A stretch of DNA of 64,000 bases from Heliocidaris erythrogramma (GCA_025617745.1 CM046869.1:18182994-18246993); one strand, 5' to 3'; shown: positions 21,500 through 33,169, numbered from the stretch's first letter. The notes: generated by a model from the sequence alone, not told the origin. Program-made: numbers and translations.

Positions 21500-22660
21500 G
21501 GATGGTTTATTTTTCAGACTTACGACGGCACCAGGATTGTTGATACATTTTGATTACTCTGCAGGATTTCTGTTTACCTGTATATATATATATATCGCTT
21601 GCAAGTAGCTGATATGACGATTACTGTGTTGGTTTAGACTCCTTTAACCATGCTTTAACAGACTCTATCTATATTTTTAGACTTTCGATGGCACTAGGAT
21701 TGTTGATACATTTTGATTAATCTGCAGGATTTCTGTTTAGATATCTCTCTTGAAAGGGTTTGATATAACGATTCTCGGTTGGGTTAGACTCTTTGACCAT
21801 CGGACTGTTTATCAATTTTTTTAAGACTTTCTACTGCCATTGGCATTGTTGATACATTTTGATTAATGTGCAAGGTTTCTGTTTACCTGGGGAGCGTTTC
21901 ATCAAGCATTTTGTCAGTGATTTTTACCGACAACTGTTATAAGCTACTGAAATCCTTGCATCTGATTGGCTGAGAGCAAATTTGTCAGTAAAAATCACTG
22001 ACAAAACACTTGATGAAACGCTCTCCTGTTTATATCTCTCTCTTGGAATGTTCTGATATGACGATTACTGGGTTGGTTGACTCCTTTAACAGACTCTATC
22101 CATTTTTGAGATTTACATGTATAACTGGCGCTGGGATTTGTTGATATATTTTGATTAATATGCAAGGTATCTGTTTACCTGTTTATCTCTTTCTTTGAAC
22201 GTTTTGATATGACGATTACTGGGTTGGTTTATCCTCTTTTAAACAGACTGTTTATCAATTTTTCAGACTTTCGATGGCACTGGCTTTGTTGATACATTCT
22301 GATTAATCTGTAGAATTTCTGTTTACATGTACATGTATATATATATATATAGTATCTCTCTCTCCCTTGCAAGGAGCTGATATGACAATTACTCGGTGGA
22401 TTTAGACTCCTTTACCAGACTCTTATGTGGAAAATTAGCAGTAAATGAGTAATCCAAGATTAGAAACTGTAGATTGCAGAAGAAAAAGAAAAAGATGGAG
22501 TATTTTGTTTACCTGTTTATATATCGTTGTGCAAGGGTCTGTCTCTGATAGTTACTAGGTGGGTTTAGACTCCTTTACCAGACTCTTCCATGGAAAATTG
22601 ACTGTGAATGAATATGAAAACCAATATTAAAAGCTGTAGATTTCTAAATAGACAAAAAAA
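21500..22660 (+). repeat. Tandem array of ~150-165 bp units
   Basis: The word TGTTGATACATTTTGATTA recurs at about 21537, 21701, 21847, 22139 and 22287, and a linked word GATATGACGATTACTGGGTTGG lies about 60-90 bp further in each unit. Subtracting the MITE inserted at 21889 gives periods of about 164, 146, 150 and 148 bp. Two further partial units extend to about 22660. Each unit also carries GTTTACCTGTTTATATCTCTCTCT. The units are 80-90% alike by eye. The open frame at 21305-21553 runs into the first unit and is not counted as a gene. Confidence 0.85.
21889..22026. mobile_element. 138-bp MITE, copy 2, inserted in a tandem-repeat unit
   Basis: Same element as at 14180-14317, in the other orientation. 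Neighbouring array units carry the uninterrupted site GTTTACCTGTTTAT; here it reads GTTTACCTG, element, CCTGTTTAT. This shows directly a 4-bp CCTG target duplication and that the array is older than the insertion. Confidence 0.88.
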
Positions 22661-23559
22661 AGAGAGATGCTAATCAGGAATATGATTTGAGGGGTCATGC
22701 CGTAGCATTGCCAAATGGATAGCACTCTGTAGCAGCATTTATATGCAACTACAGTGAAACTGGTATATGATGCACCACGCGGTACCCCGGTGTAGCGTTG
22801 TACCCCGGGGTGCCACGTTGTGTAGCGCCATCTCACGTCCACTCGAGTACAACCCCAGAGTTGTGAATGCAGTGCGTGTACGTAGTCACAATGCATGTTA
22901 ACAGTGCAGTGTTATTATGCATGGTGTGCATGCACTGTACTGCTGCTCGCGCGCAAGCTGCTAGCAGCCCTCACAAGCACTGTGGCTATAGCGTTAGCTG
23001 CCGCGGCTTTAGAACTTGATTTTATTTCACTTTTTCCAAAAAAACATCACTTCCTCGTTCCTGTATTTTAGCTGTCAAACTTTCAAACTTAGACAATGGT
23101 GGAATGTAATGGATGATATGGAAATTTACTGTAAGGGAAAGGACGTAAAAGACGGAAGATTCCAAGGAAAGAGAAAGTTGAAAGAGCACAATATCGTGCA
23201 ATACAGAAGTTGGGGGACGAGCAGGCCGCTGATCTGTGTACATGGTACTTTTAGGAAGGCGAGTAACGGGGGAGACAAGGAGCAGGCTGATGGTGTTTTA
23301 TTATGACACTGCTGGCCCAATCCCTCTCTCAAATCGAAGAAATAGAAATCAATAATAGAATAATTACTCACAACAACAATGAATTTGAGAAGAATACATG
23401 ACTTACAGGATGTTTTACAAGAACATGGGACACAATTGAATGTTGAAAAAATCACACCAAAATAATTTCCCACTTTTTGGTAACCCAGGGTACAGCCCTA
23501 AAAAAAAATTAAATAATTCAAAAAATTGGCCGATTTTTATTTGGTACCCCAGGGTACCA

Positions 23560-23730
23560 TTTATGTCATCATATAAAGACCACTCAAGGGAGACAAAAGC
23601 AGTCTTTATGAGCAGGTGGTCTTTAAGTACAGGTTCCGTTAATACACATTTCAATGAGGAATACTTTCAAAGGGAAACACAAATTGTGGTCTTTATAGAC
23701 AGGTGGTCGCTAAAGCAGATTTGACTGTAT
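23560..23730. mobile_element. TACAGT-family partial copy
   Basis: Contains ATAAAGACCACTCAAGGGAG, GGTCTTTAAGTACAGG, GTGGTCTTTATAGACAGGTGG and the right end CAGATTTGACTGTA (inverted TACAGTCAAATCTG). The left end is missing. Confidence 0.7.
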
Positions 23731-24390
23731 TTCATATTGATAGCAGGAAAAGATATTAAAAAAACCAAACTATTAAAAGGCAGATTAGTTCAGCCTGTAG
23801 TACTGTTAGCGTCACTTTATTCAGTAAGACTATTACTGGATTATTGAAATGAATTTACTAGGAATATAACCCTTTGCGTCTTGGTGATTAAGTTTACAAG
23901 CATCAATGACCAGTAATAACAAAGGCGCCATAATACCAGGAGGGCGTGAGTCCAAATCCCTTCAGTTTTTGTGCTGAATGTTTATTTTGTCAATATCATA
24001 GACACCTCTTGTGGCCATCTCGGCAAATGTTAATCTATGCTGGGAAAATATTTCATTTCCTTTCCTCTGGAAATGCTGAAAACAACCCAGTACATGCAAT
24101 TAACATGTTGCCGGGAACTACGGCTGGCGAATCTGCGTGGAATGAGAGATGATGTGAAACACACCCTAAAACAGCAGTGAATATTTAGACACCAAAGCTG
24201 TTTTAGCGGATGCCTAATGAAGTTTCTGCCTTTTTAAAGGTGCTCAAGAGTTCTTGTGGTGATGAAAAGTAGAAAATCTTCACAGAATCTTATAAATATT
24301 ACAAAGAATGATAAAAAGAGACTAAAAGTGAATGTCCATTCAAATGGATATGATAGCCCTGTATATGCATGAACATGGTTTTTATTAGAA

Positions 24391-24575
24391 ACATGATAAA
24401 AGCTACTTTCGAAAAATCAACTGAAGGCAATTTCAATAGCCCTGTCTATCACCTTTAGAAGTGTGCGAACATTACTATGGCGTATTACGTAATCCGAAAC
24501 CTGACTTCTATGGGCAGTACAATAGGCCTTTGAAATTGCCCTTCAGTTTATTTTTTGAAATTAGTTTTATCATGT
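24391..24575. repeat. Fold-back hairpin with ~50-bp arms
   Basis: Left arm 24391-24443 (ACATGATAAAAGCTACTTTC ... CTGAAGGCAATTTCAATAG) pairs with right arm 24524-24575 (TTGAAATTGCCCTTCAGTTT ... TTTTATCATGT) with a few mismatches. The loop is about 80 bp. It is probably a small MITE. Confidence 0.75.
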
Positions 24576-24916
24576 TCAGAGTTGATCAGTGTATATTTGG
24601 TAATTTTTTTTTCAACTATAAAAACTTTCATATTAAGTTTGACTTGCCCAACTAGCCCCCCCCCCTAAAAGAAAAGGAATTAAAGTTGCCCTGAGATGTC
24701 AAGCAAGACAGTGTACTTGTTGCTATCTGATTTTTTGATGATTTTAAAGGACTTCAATTATAATCAGATTTTTGTCTGATGCTCATCATTTTGAGGGACA
24801 TATGTTGTTTTCCTGCCTTTGAACACTTTTGTATATGTCTATTCAAAGCACCCTCAAAGTCACCTTCTTTTTTGTGTCATTTTTTGTTTCATTTTTTTGT
24901 TTCATGCAAATAAAAA

Positions 24917-25073
24917 ACAGTGAAACCTGTGTATAAAGACCAATTTTATAAGTAGGTGGTCTTTATATGAGGGTTGCTTTGATATTATGTTCCCAGAATA
25001 TGAAATATGTGGTCTTCATAGAAAACAGATGGTCCTTCTAAATAGGTAGTTTGTGAAGCAGATTTGACTTTAC
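24917..25073. mobile_element. TACAGT-family copy with both ends
   Basis: Left end ACAGTGAAACCTGTGTATAA and right end CAGATTTGACTTTA are decayed inverted partners; the inside has AAAGACCAATTTTATAAGTA and GGTGGTCTTTATATGAGGG. Confidence 0.7.
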
Positions 25074-25253
25074 CATATCTGACCTACATGTATGAACTAA
25101 AAGTTATCCCTTTTTAATCATCTCTCATATTATTCAAGCTATATCCATCCCAAGTTTAATCAGAAACCCATGTGACTTTGAGTAATGATTGATGTCACTG
25201 GGTGACCTAATTCTAACTAATCCTACCATCTGAGGAATAATTCTCTGCATAAA

Positions 25254-25330
25254 ACAGTTAAACCTGCTTTAGCAACCACCTGTTTAGAAAGACCACCTGT
25301 CTATGATTTCAAGACAACATTTTTCTTTCT
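25254..25330. mobile_element. TACAGT-family left-end fragment
   Basis: ACAGTTAAACCTGCTTTAGC, then CCACCTGTTTAGAAAGACCA and CCTGTCTATG. The right end is lost; the sequence after 25330 belongs to another duplicated segment. Confidence 0.65.
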
Positions 25331-25339
25331 CCTGAACAG

Positions 25340-26330
25340 CTCAGCTAATTTTTTGCTTTGTGCAATTACACAACAACATTAGTGCATTGGGAACTACTCT
25401 CCACAATACATATGTTAAAAGGGAATCTTGAGTTCTGGAAAAGGTGAAAAATAATTTGTGATCTTTCTCCTTCCTTTTATGTCAGTTTGGAAGAACATCA
25501 TAGGAGAAACACCCCCCTGAAAATGATTACTCTTCAAATGCTCTTATATTCAAAATATGACTAGAAATAACTGAAATGTTCGGGTGGAGCATTCATTCCA
25601 CCTGTGAGTGTAGTCCCATATACCCATTTATGTGTGCAGTACATGTGCTTTTCAGTGAGATTAGGTCAATTTCTTATCTATTTTGATGATTCTAAGACAA
25701 TCAGTATAAAACAATTCTTACGTAGACATGGTCAACCTTTCCCAGTTGCTTTGAGACAGTTTCTTTCACAATGTAATAGCCGCTTCAGTAATGTTGCAAA
25801 TTTTATGCATACCTTTCAAACAAAGGTTGTTCTTGACAACCTGAAAGCTTGTCAGAGGCTTGCCAGACATAGCTACAAATAATGTGTGCAAACTGGATTC
25901 CAAGCATTGAGGCTCATTTATAAAAAGTACGTTCATGGAATAGCTCGTCACTAGGTGCTCAGAGAATATATGTGCATATATTCTGTTTACATTACATTTC
26001 TATTGCATGACCAGAACTCTACTTTACCTTTAATGTACCTAAATTTTGTTTAAAAACAGTTTCTGACTACAATATCAGTTGAGTGGGAATTCATTAATTC
26101 TGACTTTTATGTTAGTAGCTGACGCCACCCGTTATAAGAAGCTTTTCTAAGAAATTTTTTGTTTGTGCTCAGCTATCTTTTGTTAAGCGCTATTACACAT
26201 TAACATCGGTGCATTGAAAACTACTCTCCACAATATGTGTAAATTTAATGTTATTTAATTTTGTTTTGAAACTTGATTCTGACTACAAGTATCAGTAGAG
26301 TGGTAATTCATTAATTCCGGTTTTCACAGC
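25340..26330 (+). repeat. Region of local segmental duplication
   Basis: CATTAGTGCATTGGGAACTA and CTCTCCACAATACATATG (25376-25415) recur as GTGCATTGAAAACTACTCTC and CACAATATGTG (26210-26240). TCTGACTACAATATCAGTTG with AATTCATTAATTCTG (26063-26104) recurs at 26278-26322. Two sets of duplicated segments are interleaved around a family B copy, suggesting nested insertions and local duplication. Confidence 0.6.
25425..25765 (+). repeat. Dispersed repeat family B, plus copy
   Basis: Most complete copy: TTGAGTTCTGGAAAAGG, CCTTCCTTTTATGTCAGTTT, GGAAGAACATCATAGGAGAA, CAAATGCTCTTATATTC, CATTCATTCCACCTG, GTCCCATATACCCATTTATG, then CAACCTTTCCCAGTTGCTTT. Its usual tail (GCATGACCAGAACTC) appears about 200 bp further on at 26006, so the copy is interrupted. 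Confidence 0.75.
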
Positions 26331-26366
26331 CAATCCCCCAACCCTTAAAACGAGCTGTGACCTTTT

Positions 26367-26783
26367 ATGAACTTTACCATTAGCCTGTCTGCTGCCAGAC
26401 CGACTGTCCAAATTCATCAAAACACAATAAATTCCGGAGACAAATTTGCCTCCGCCGACTTTGTGTTAGGCCGTGGTGCTAATACCAGCGTGATTATAGT
26501 CCTAAGATGCGAGAGATGCGATATTAATAATGTCAACTCTCGCCGTGCCGGTTTGGTGATGAGCTTCACGGAAAGCGATGATGCAAGCTTGGGGTTTGAC
26601 CTTTGCCACATCCAAAGCACTTCTCCTGCATTGTTAAAAAGCAATTTTCGTGATGAAGATCGGATACTCGGCATGATCCGAGGAGAGCAAGAGAGAGATG
26701 AGAGGAAGAGGCACGTGTGTGAGTGTCATAAAACAAAGGAACTCTTTGAGGCGAAGAGGCTTTTGAAGCAGAAGCAATGCTAG
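26367..26783 (+). other. 138-codon open frame in a unique-sequence island, status unknown
   Basis: An open frame with ATG at 26367 and stop after KRLLKQKQC. It is less AT-rich than the flanks and free of the repeats catalogued here. The peptide has a basic, Glu/Lys-rich C-terminal third (EQERDERKRHVCECHKTKEL) and no domain I recognise. A second open frame overlaps on the minus strand at 26417-26674. A regulatory island or chance frame is as likely as a gene. Confidence 0.2.
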
Positions 26784-26889
26784 AGCATATCCATTTGTTG
26801 ATCTGTGTGATAGGATTGTTAAAGGTGGAATGGTGATGTTTAATTCATGTAGTTCAGTGAACAGTTTGGAATGCCTTTGGTATATCCAT

Positions 26890-27200
26890 CTTATGGGGGA
26901 GAGAGAGAGTGGATAGACTGATTGTTGAGAAAGGGAAAGAGAGAGAGAGAGAGAGGAGACTGAGAATTGGGATGACTAAGAAAGGGAGAGAAAGCAATAA
27001 AGAGAGAGAGAGAGAGAGAAAAAGGGAAAAAAGAGTGGGAAAAAGATAGAGAGAGAGGAGACAGAATTGGGGAGAGAAAATAAAAACGGGAATGCCTGAG
27101 AAAGGGAGAGAAAGAAATCAAAAGTTAGGAGAGAGAGAGAGAGAGTAAAAAAGAGAGGGAGAAAGATAGAAAGAAATAAAAAGAGAGTGGGATGGGGAAA
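26890..27200. repeat. GA-rich microsatellite block
   Basis: Interrupted (GA)n runs with GGGAAAGAGAGAG and AAAGGGAGAGAAAG units, including a loosely duplicated ACTGAGAATTGGGATGACTA / ACAGAATTGGGGAGAG segment. Minus-strand Leu/Ser/Phe frames are artefacts. Confidence 0.85.
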
Positions 27201-27884
27201 GAGTAAAAAATCAGTTGAAGACAGGTGGGAGATAGAGGGTGTGTGTCTTTCACAAAGTTTAACTTTTACTACAATCCTTTCTTTTTAAAACTGTAGAAAA
27301 ATTCATGAGGCAATAGATGCTTGCCTTTTCCATTTCTATGGGTTGAGGTAATACAAGGGTAACAAAAAAGGACCAAATAACATAATTATTTGCTCTGCAA
27401 TTAGCTATGCATGAAGAAAATTCAAGAGGTAATTTTAATTCAACTTGTAAAAATACCCCACAATATGCCTGATGCTGTGTGTTTGTGAAAGATTTTTCTG
27501 AGAATCTACACAATATATTTTGTGAACAAATCAGGATGAAATAAACCTGATATCTGAGGCATGCTATTTCTCCTTTCTATCAATTTTATTTCATTTCTAA
27601 TCAGTGACATTGCTTTTTAGTAGAGTACCTCTAAATCTATTTTTATTACATTTTGTGTTCCACGCAAAAAACCTGTCTGAAATTATCACATTGATGTCCG
27701 GATTTGTAGACTAATCAAAGTGCATCCTGGCCATTGACAAGCAGAGAGCAGTGAGATGGTAATTCTAAGCTAAGTTTCCATTGCCTGTAGCAATATCTTC
27801 TAGAATGCACCATTTTAAATCAAAAGATCTTCGTATTCTCTGATTTCTTAATATTCTTGGAAACTTAAGCTCTCTTCACCCTAG

Positions 27885-28080
27885 GTAAATGGAAAAAATA
27901 TTTGGGTAATGTTGATTGTAATTCTACAATCTGCATTTGAGGTACAAAGGTTTTTTGTTCATTGATAAGAACTAGCATAACCCAAGCCTTTACATAAATG
28001 GATAAAAAGTATTCAGGTATCATTGATTGTAATTCTGCATTTGAGGTACAAAGATAAGAAGTAGCATCCTCCAGGCTAAT
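27885..28080 (+). repeat. Two-copy tandem duplication
   Basis: GATTGTAATTCTACAATCTG with CATTTGAGGTACAAAGG (27911-27950) recurs as GATTGTAATTCTGCATTTGA with GGTACAAAG (28024-28052). Both are preceded by AAATGGA-AAAA-TATT. The period is about 110 bp. Confidence 0.7.
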
Positions 28081-28919
28081 ACTTAAGGATTATTTTTGAA
28101 AAACTTCTTTAAAACAACAAAAATGATCGCTCACCCACCCTCCCCCAAAATGCATCACAATGGTAAATTTATTATTCCAGGAAATATAAACAGCAAGTAA
28201 CCAGGAAAAAAGCTCACTCATGATTAAAAATAACATTTTAGAAGATATCAAGATTGATATCTCTACCCAATAGTATAAATATTTCTTTGTAATACACCAG
28301 ATTGCATTTCATAGTTCTCTTTTTTGCTTTATGGAAACACGTAGGCAGATGACATATTTTCCACTCCTTCAATTCTCTGCTTTGAGCCGTCATTACCTCA
28401 TAGGCAAAATCAACAAATTGCTTTCAGAGAGCAAAGCCTCGCATTAGGTGAATTGCGATATTCTTTTAATCTCGTTATTACTGTCCAAGAAAAATGGGAT
28501 TGTATCTGTGTATTTGATTCAGAAGAAAAGGTCACCTTCATAGTGAACTTCCCTTTTATTTTGAAGAGATGGATGTTTCAAGGTAGATGTATCTTGAGAA
28601 GAAATTTAATGTTTATTTACCATCTTAATTACCAATTTACTGAAAGCATGTAAGGTTTGTAATTGATTTCATTATGTAAACATACCTGGTACTTTCTTCA
28701 TGTTAAAATTATGATAGCAACATCAATTTACTGGATGAGTTTATGATAGAATAGTTTGTATTGGAGCCAAAGTGGCCAATTTAAGGGGAAAATATATGTA
28801 TTGAAGAATAAGACATACAAGAAGATTATATAAGTTGATGAATTAAAAAAGTACTGGTAGAGTGTGTTAAGAGAGGAGACTTTTATGTCCTTTCTTTGAT
28901 GAAATTGGGATTTCTTTGA

Positions 28920-29215
28920 TGACCTCTCTGTCTCTCTCTCTGTCTCTCTCTGTCTCCTCCCCCTCTCTCCTCCCTTTCTCTCCTCATCTCTCTCTCTCTT
29001 ATCTCTCTCTCCCCTACCCCCTCTCTAAGTCTCTTAGATTATTTACTCTTATCTTTACTCTCCTTCTCCTCTGGTCTGTCTCCCCGTGATCTCTCTCACA
29101 TGGTTTCTTTATACTGAAAGCACAAGTATTTCACCCCCACCACCCTTCCACTACCTCCTTTTCCTCATCTACCCCCCCCCCCTCCCTTCCCCTCCCCTCC
29201 CTTCCCCTCCAGTCC
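28920..29215. repeat. TC-rich and C-rich low-complexity block
   Basis: (TC)n with CTGTCTCTCTC units (28925-29035), then CCACCACCC, a C-run at 29172 and CCCTTCCCCTCCCCTCCC (to about 29213). This long polypyrimidine tract abuts a repeat-free stretch at about 29220-29620. Confidence 0.85.
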
Positions 29216-29654
29216 AGCTTGTCTGCTTCAAACACTGAGGTCTGCATGCTCGCTTTATCCTGACGCTTCACTCTGCGCAAATTAAAACCGCCACAAGGAG
29301 TTTGGGGTATTTATTTTGAGCCCTCCCGAAGGCATAAGACGGGTAATAAAAAGCCACACTAAGAAGCCAACAAAAAAGGGATATCCATAGACGTATTATC
29401 TCCAGGATATTAAGCGGTCATAAGGAGACGAAGTAGAAGTAGAAAAGGGATGACACGGCTGAGCATGGCTTATGTAATTAGGGATCTTGTATCGCAATTA
29501 AGAGGCTAAATAGTCAGACTAGCTACTGAATTCTGTAATGAAATCGCGACTAGAGTCTGACCCTGTTATTACATGTGCATGTCATCTGTTTAGAGCTCTA
29601 AGGGGTGCTATCTCAACATTGAGGGGTATGAGTTTAAGATAAAGTTTTGTAATG

Positions 29655-29870
29655 GTCTTGTCATTACAATGTTAAAGAAACTGCTGAGAAGTTATTGGAA
29701 AGGGTTGATGAAGTGGTACATACGAGTTGGTGTGTACTCTGAAGGTTTTGGAATCATCAAAATGATTAACATGCACCGCAAACAGAAATAGGTATGTGGG
29801 ACTCTGCACACATGTGTAAGTTATTTGTAACCTTTACAGGAACTCAACCTTCTCTTTAAATTATGCGATT
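29655..29870 (-). repeat. Dispersed repeat family B, inverted partial copy
   Basis: GGAAAGGGTTGATGAAGTGG, GTGTGTACTCTGAAGGTTTT, GGAATCATCAAAATGATT, GCACCGCAAACAGAAATAGG and AACTCAACCTTCTCTTTAAA match the inverted consensus. The middle is deleted, as in the copy at 3085-3452. Confidence 0.75.
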
Positions 29871-29885
29871 CTGGAAGTAAAACCC

Positions 29886-30061
29886 AGGGGCGGATACAGG
29901 ATTTTCAGAAGGGGGCGCATTTCAAAAGGGGGGGGGCGCACACTGAGGAACCCTCCATTCGACAAAGCCAAACGGCCATCTAGGGGGTCCGGGGGCATAC
30001 TTTGTCAGACAAAACGTGGGGAGCACGCCCCTTGCGCCATCCCCCCTGGATCCGCGCCTGA
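29886..30061. mobile_element. ~175-bp MITE inserted in the first of two tandem units
   Basis: Left end CAGGGGCGGATACAGGATTT and right end ATCCCCCCTGGATCCGCGCCTG are imperfect inverted copies. The second tandem unit (30245-30265) shows the uninterrupted site TTCTGG, AAAAATAAAACCTGGTAGG. In the first unit AAAACC is split from AAACCTGG by the element, so AAACC was probably duplicated. A related sequence with the same ends and G/C runs lies at about 17250-17430. Confidence 0.75.
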
Positions 30062-30062
30062 A

Positions 30063-30445
30063 ACCTGGTATCGATACACCCACGGTCATCATTTAGAAGA
30101 AGAAGGCAGAGGAGAGATGCACTTTGCCTTAGGTTTTGCGGAAAGGGGAAGAAAAAGAATGGGGCATTAGGAAGGATGTACTTAATGAGTATTGCAAAAA
30201 CTAGAGAATGTGGAAAAATCCTTTTTATCATCTGTTGAATTACATTCTGGAAAAATAAAACCTGGTAGGATACACCCTACAGTCATCACTTAGAAGAAGT
30301 AGGCGAAGGAGAGATGCACTTTGCCCAAGATTTTGCAGCAAGGGGAAGAAAAAAAATGGGGCATTAAGAAGGATGTACTTGATTAGTATTGCAAATAAAC
30401 CAAGAGTGTGGGAAAACCCCTTTCTTTCTCATCTATTGAATTACA
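30063..30445 (+). repeat. Two-copy tandem duplication, ~197-bp period
   Basis: ACCTGGTATCGATACACCCA (30063) and ACCTGGTAGGATACACCCTA (30260) start two units that share GAGAGATGCACTTTGCC, AAGGGGAAGAAAAA, ATGGGGCATTA, GAAGGATGTACTT and GAATTACAT. Divergence is roughly 12-15% by eye. Confidence 0.88.
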
Positions 30446-31361
30446 TGTTTGATTATATGATGAACAAAAAATCACATTCGTTTGCCCTTTGGGTTATGTT
30501 GTATGGAATATAGTTCTGCCCTTATTTTTTTTTCTCTCTTTTTTTCTTCTTTTTTGCTTTTAATATCATTTCAGTGGTTTGCAATGCTGATTCGTAATCA
30601 TGTTCCCACTGCCATTTTGTTGTTACAATATTTATAATTAGAATGCATTAGAAGTAAAATTTATATGATTTAATATGAAAATATTAGCAAATATACAGCA
30701 ACAATTTAATTTTAGATTTGATCTAAGTCATTGACCATTGTGTTTTGCGCCCCCCATCCCTCTGACCACCCTGTACCTTTAAAAGTTTAATCATCTATTC
30801 TTTTGTGTCAACTGAGATCATATAAATCTGACAAAATGCTTTGTGGGGTCTACCAAACAAGAGGCCTTACTAGAAGAACAAGGTCATTGCAAACTGGAAA
30901 AGAAAGAAGGATGAATGAGAGGAAAAGAAAAGGATGAAGAAAATGAAGGAAAGGAGAATAAACACAGAGAATGCAAGGACAAAACAAAATGTAAAACGGT
31001 CATAATCAATGGAGAATCGTTCACATGTCCCAAGCTATACCCCATGCCTTTTTCTTTATGAATGTACCATCTTATCGATACTCTTGTTTCTTTTTCTTGT
31101 CCATGCCCTGAAGCGTCAGCTAACATTTAGCTGGCATTTTGCTCGTATTGATTTTCTCTTTGCATTCAGATAGATAATTGAATGGCTGTGAACTCTGGAG
31201 CCCCCCTACAGTGCTTGTTGTAGTCCGTGTTGGCGGAAATTGGTTCTAGTTCCCTTTGTTCCGTTTTCCAATCTGTTTATTCGCTCAGGATTTCTCTGTG
31301 TTTGCTGAATTTTGTTGTGTGCCCAGCTGAAGGGCGATAGCAGGGACATTCCAGTAAAGAG

Positions 31362-31810
31362 TGAATTTTAAGAGCAGGTTGAGTTCTGACAAAGCTTAAA
31401 ATTAATTTGTGAGCTTTCTCATTCTTTTTATGTCTATTTGGAAGAATATCTTAGAAGAAATATCCCCTCGAAAGGATTGGTCTCCAAATGCCCTCATACT
31501 CGAAATGTGACAAGAAATAGCTGAAAAGTGTGGACCAAACTTTTCATGCCACATGTTTTTTTGTTTTTTTTATTTGTTTTTATTTCATGCCACATGTTGG
31601 TTTTAGTCCCATATACACATTCCTGTGTGCAGTGCATGTGACTTTCAGCAAGATGGGGCCAATTTCTCATCATTTTGATGATTCCCAAAATCTCACAGTA
31701 TACACCAATTCCTATGAACTATACATAATCAACCTTTCCCAATTGCTTCCTGGTAGTTTTCTTGTATACTGAATCGCAGGAACAGAACTCAACTTTATTT
31801 TTAATCCTTG
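31362..31810 (+). repeat. Dispersed repeat family B, plus copy
   Basis: GAGTTCTGACAAAGC, TTTGTGAGCTTTCTCATTC, TTTATGTCTATTTGGAAGA, CCTCATACTCGAAATGTG, CCATATACACATTCCTGTGT and CAACCTTTCCCAATTGCTT appear in the order of the copy at 25425. A TTTTTTGTTTTTATTTCATG stretch duplicated around CATGCCACATG (31546-31597) is peculiar to this copy. Confidence 0.75.
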
Positions 31811-32739
31811 GTAAAATGTTTTCACATCTACCCAAGATAGGTACGTTTTTTTAAAAATAATATGAAATGAGAATGTTCAATTTTGTAAACTAAATGTGAA
31901 GGATTAAAGCTCAGTATTCCCAGTGTTCATTGCAGGAAGGAACCCATGATATTTTGTCTTGATAGTTGACGAGTATACAAATAATACAGCCCTGGAAAAA
32001 ATTATTAGACCAAGCTTCTGTAATAAGGGTACTGTAATATGCATACAAAATTATAAAAATGATATGTCTTTGTATTTCATTGAATGAATACCAAATTCCA
32101 GCAATTATACCTTGCTTTTATGATATTTAATTTCCTTCTTACCACAAAAATAACACTAACCATTCTTGGTCTAATAATTTTTTCCATGGCTGTATATATC
32201 ATATCAAAAAATTGTTGGCAAGGATCCTTGTACTTTGATAAGTCACTCTCATTCCAAAAAAGTTAGATCTAGATGATTAAATGGCTTTTCTATTTCTAGG
32301 AAATGCTAATGACTAGTCAATAGCACTTTCTAAACCGCTATATGCGTAAAAGAATGAATGCCTGGTCATATCTCTACTCTCAGCCAATCATGTGATGAGG
32401 ATCTACATGTAGGTCATTATTTTATACTATTGACAAGTTTTACAACTCATCCTATACTATCCTATACTCATGCCTATACATGTACAATACATCTACGATG
32501 TGCCAAATGTTGCTGTGTTTCACCTCTTAGATATTGATGAAATAGGCATCACATGATCTGAAGATGGAAAGTTAGTAAACCTTGAAAATAACCATTAGCC
32601 ATATGTTAACAACCCCTACTCTATGACATACAGCAGCCAGTTCTCATCACTCCCCATGCTTTGTATATATTGATTGATTGCTTCTAGTGCTAATGAAGCA
32701 CACCTTCTACTATCTTCCTCCCATTAAATATTGATTAGA

Positions 32740-33070
32740 AGGTAGATTATTACTGTCACTACAAAGTTCTTACTCATCTTCAACCAAGGGAATGTTCACA
32801 CCAGCTGAACATCCAAGGTGACTGAATGACTGCATCTGCATAGTTATACTCATGTTCAACTAGAGCAGTGTTCACATTTGATGAACTTTCAATAAAGCTT
32901 GATTCTCTGTGGGAGTTGTTACTGAGGCAGGGTTTACACCAGGTTAACTTAAAATAAGGTTTGATTCTGTACTGGAGTTGTTACTTTCACTACGGGGTCA
33001 TAACTCATGTACAATGAGAGGTATGTTCACACCCGCGGAACCTTTCCGGAGCATCGATTCCTTCTTGGAG
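32740..33070 (+). repeat. Degenerate ~100-bp tandem repeats
   Basis: Words GTTCACACC, TTCATTGAACC-like and GATTCTGT(A)CTGGAGTTGTTACT recur at 32792/32869/33028 and 32895/32962/33057. Three or four strongly diverged units are seen. The array runs directly into the next one. Confidence 0.55.
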
Positions 33071-33169
33071 CTATTTACATTACACTGGTTTTAAATAATA
33101 TATTCACCATGTGGACTACAAAATTCATTTCTGGAACTGTCATTGTGGGCTGTGATTATACATGTATAT

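Noticed and set aside
21305-21553. 82-codon frame with FEPFDHSPLSKRKT
   Set aside because: Its 3-prime part is the first unit of the ~150-bp tandem array and no domain is present.
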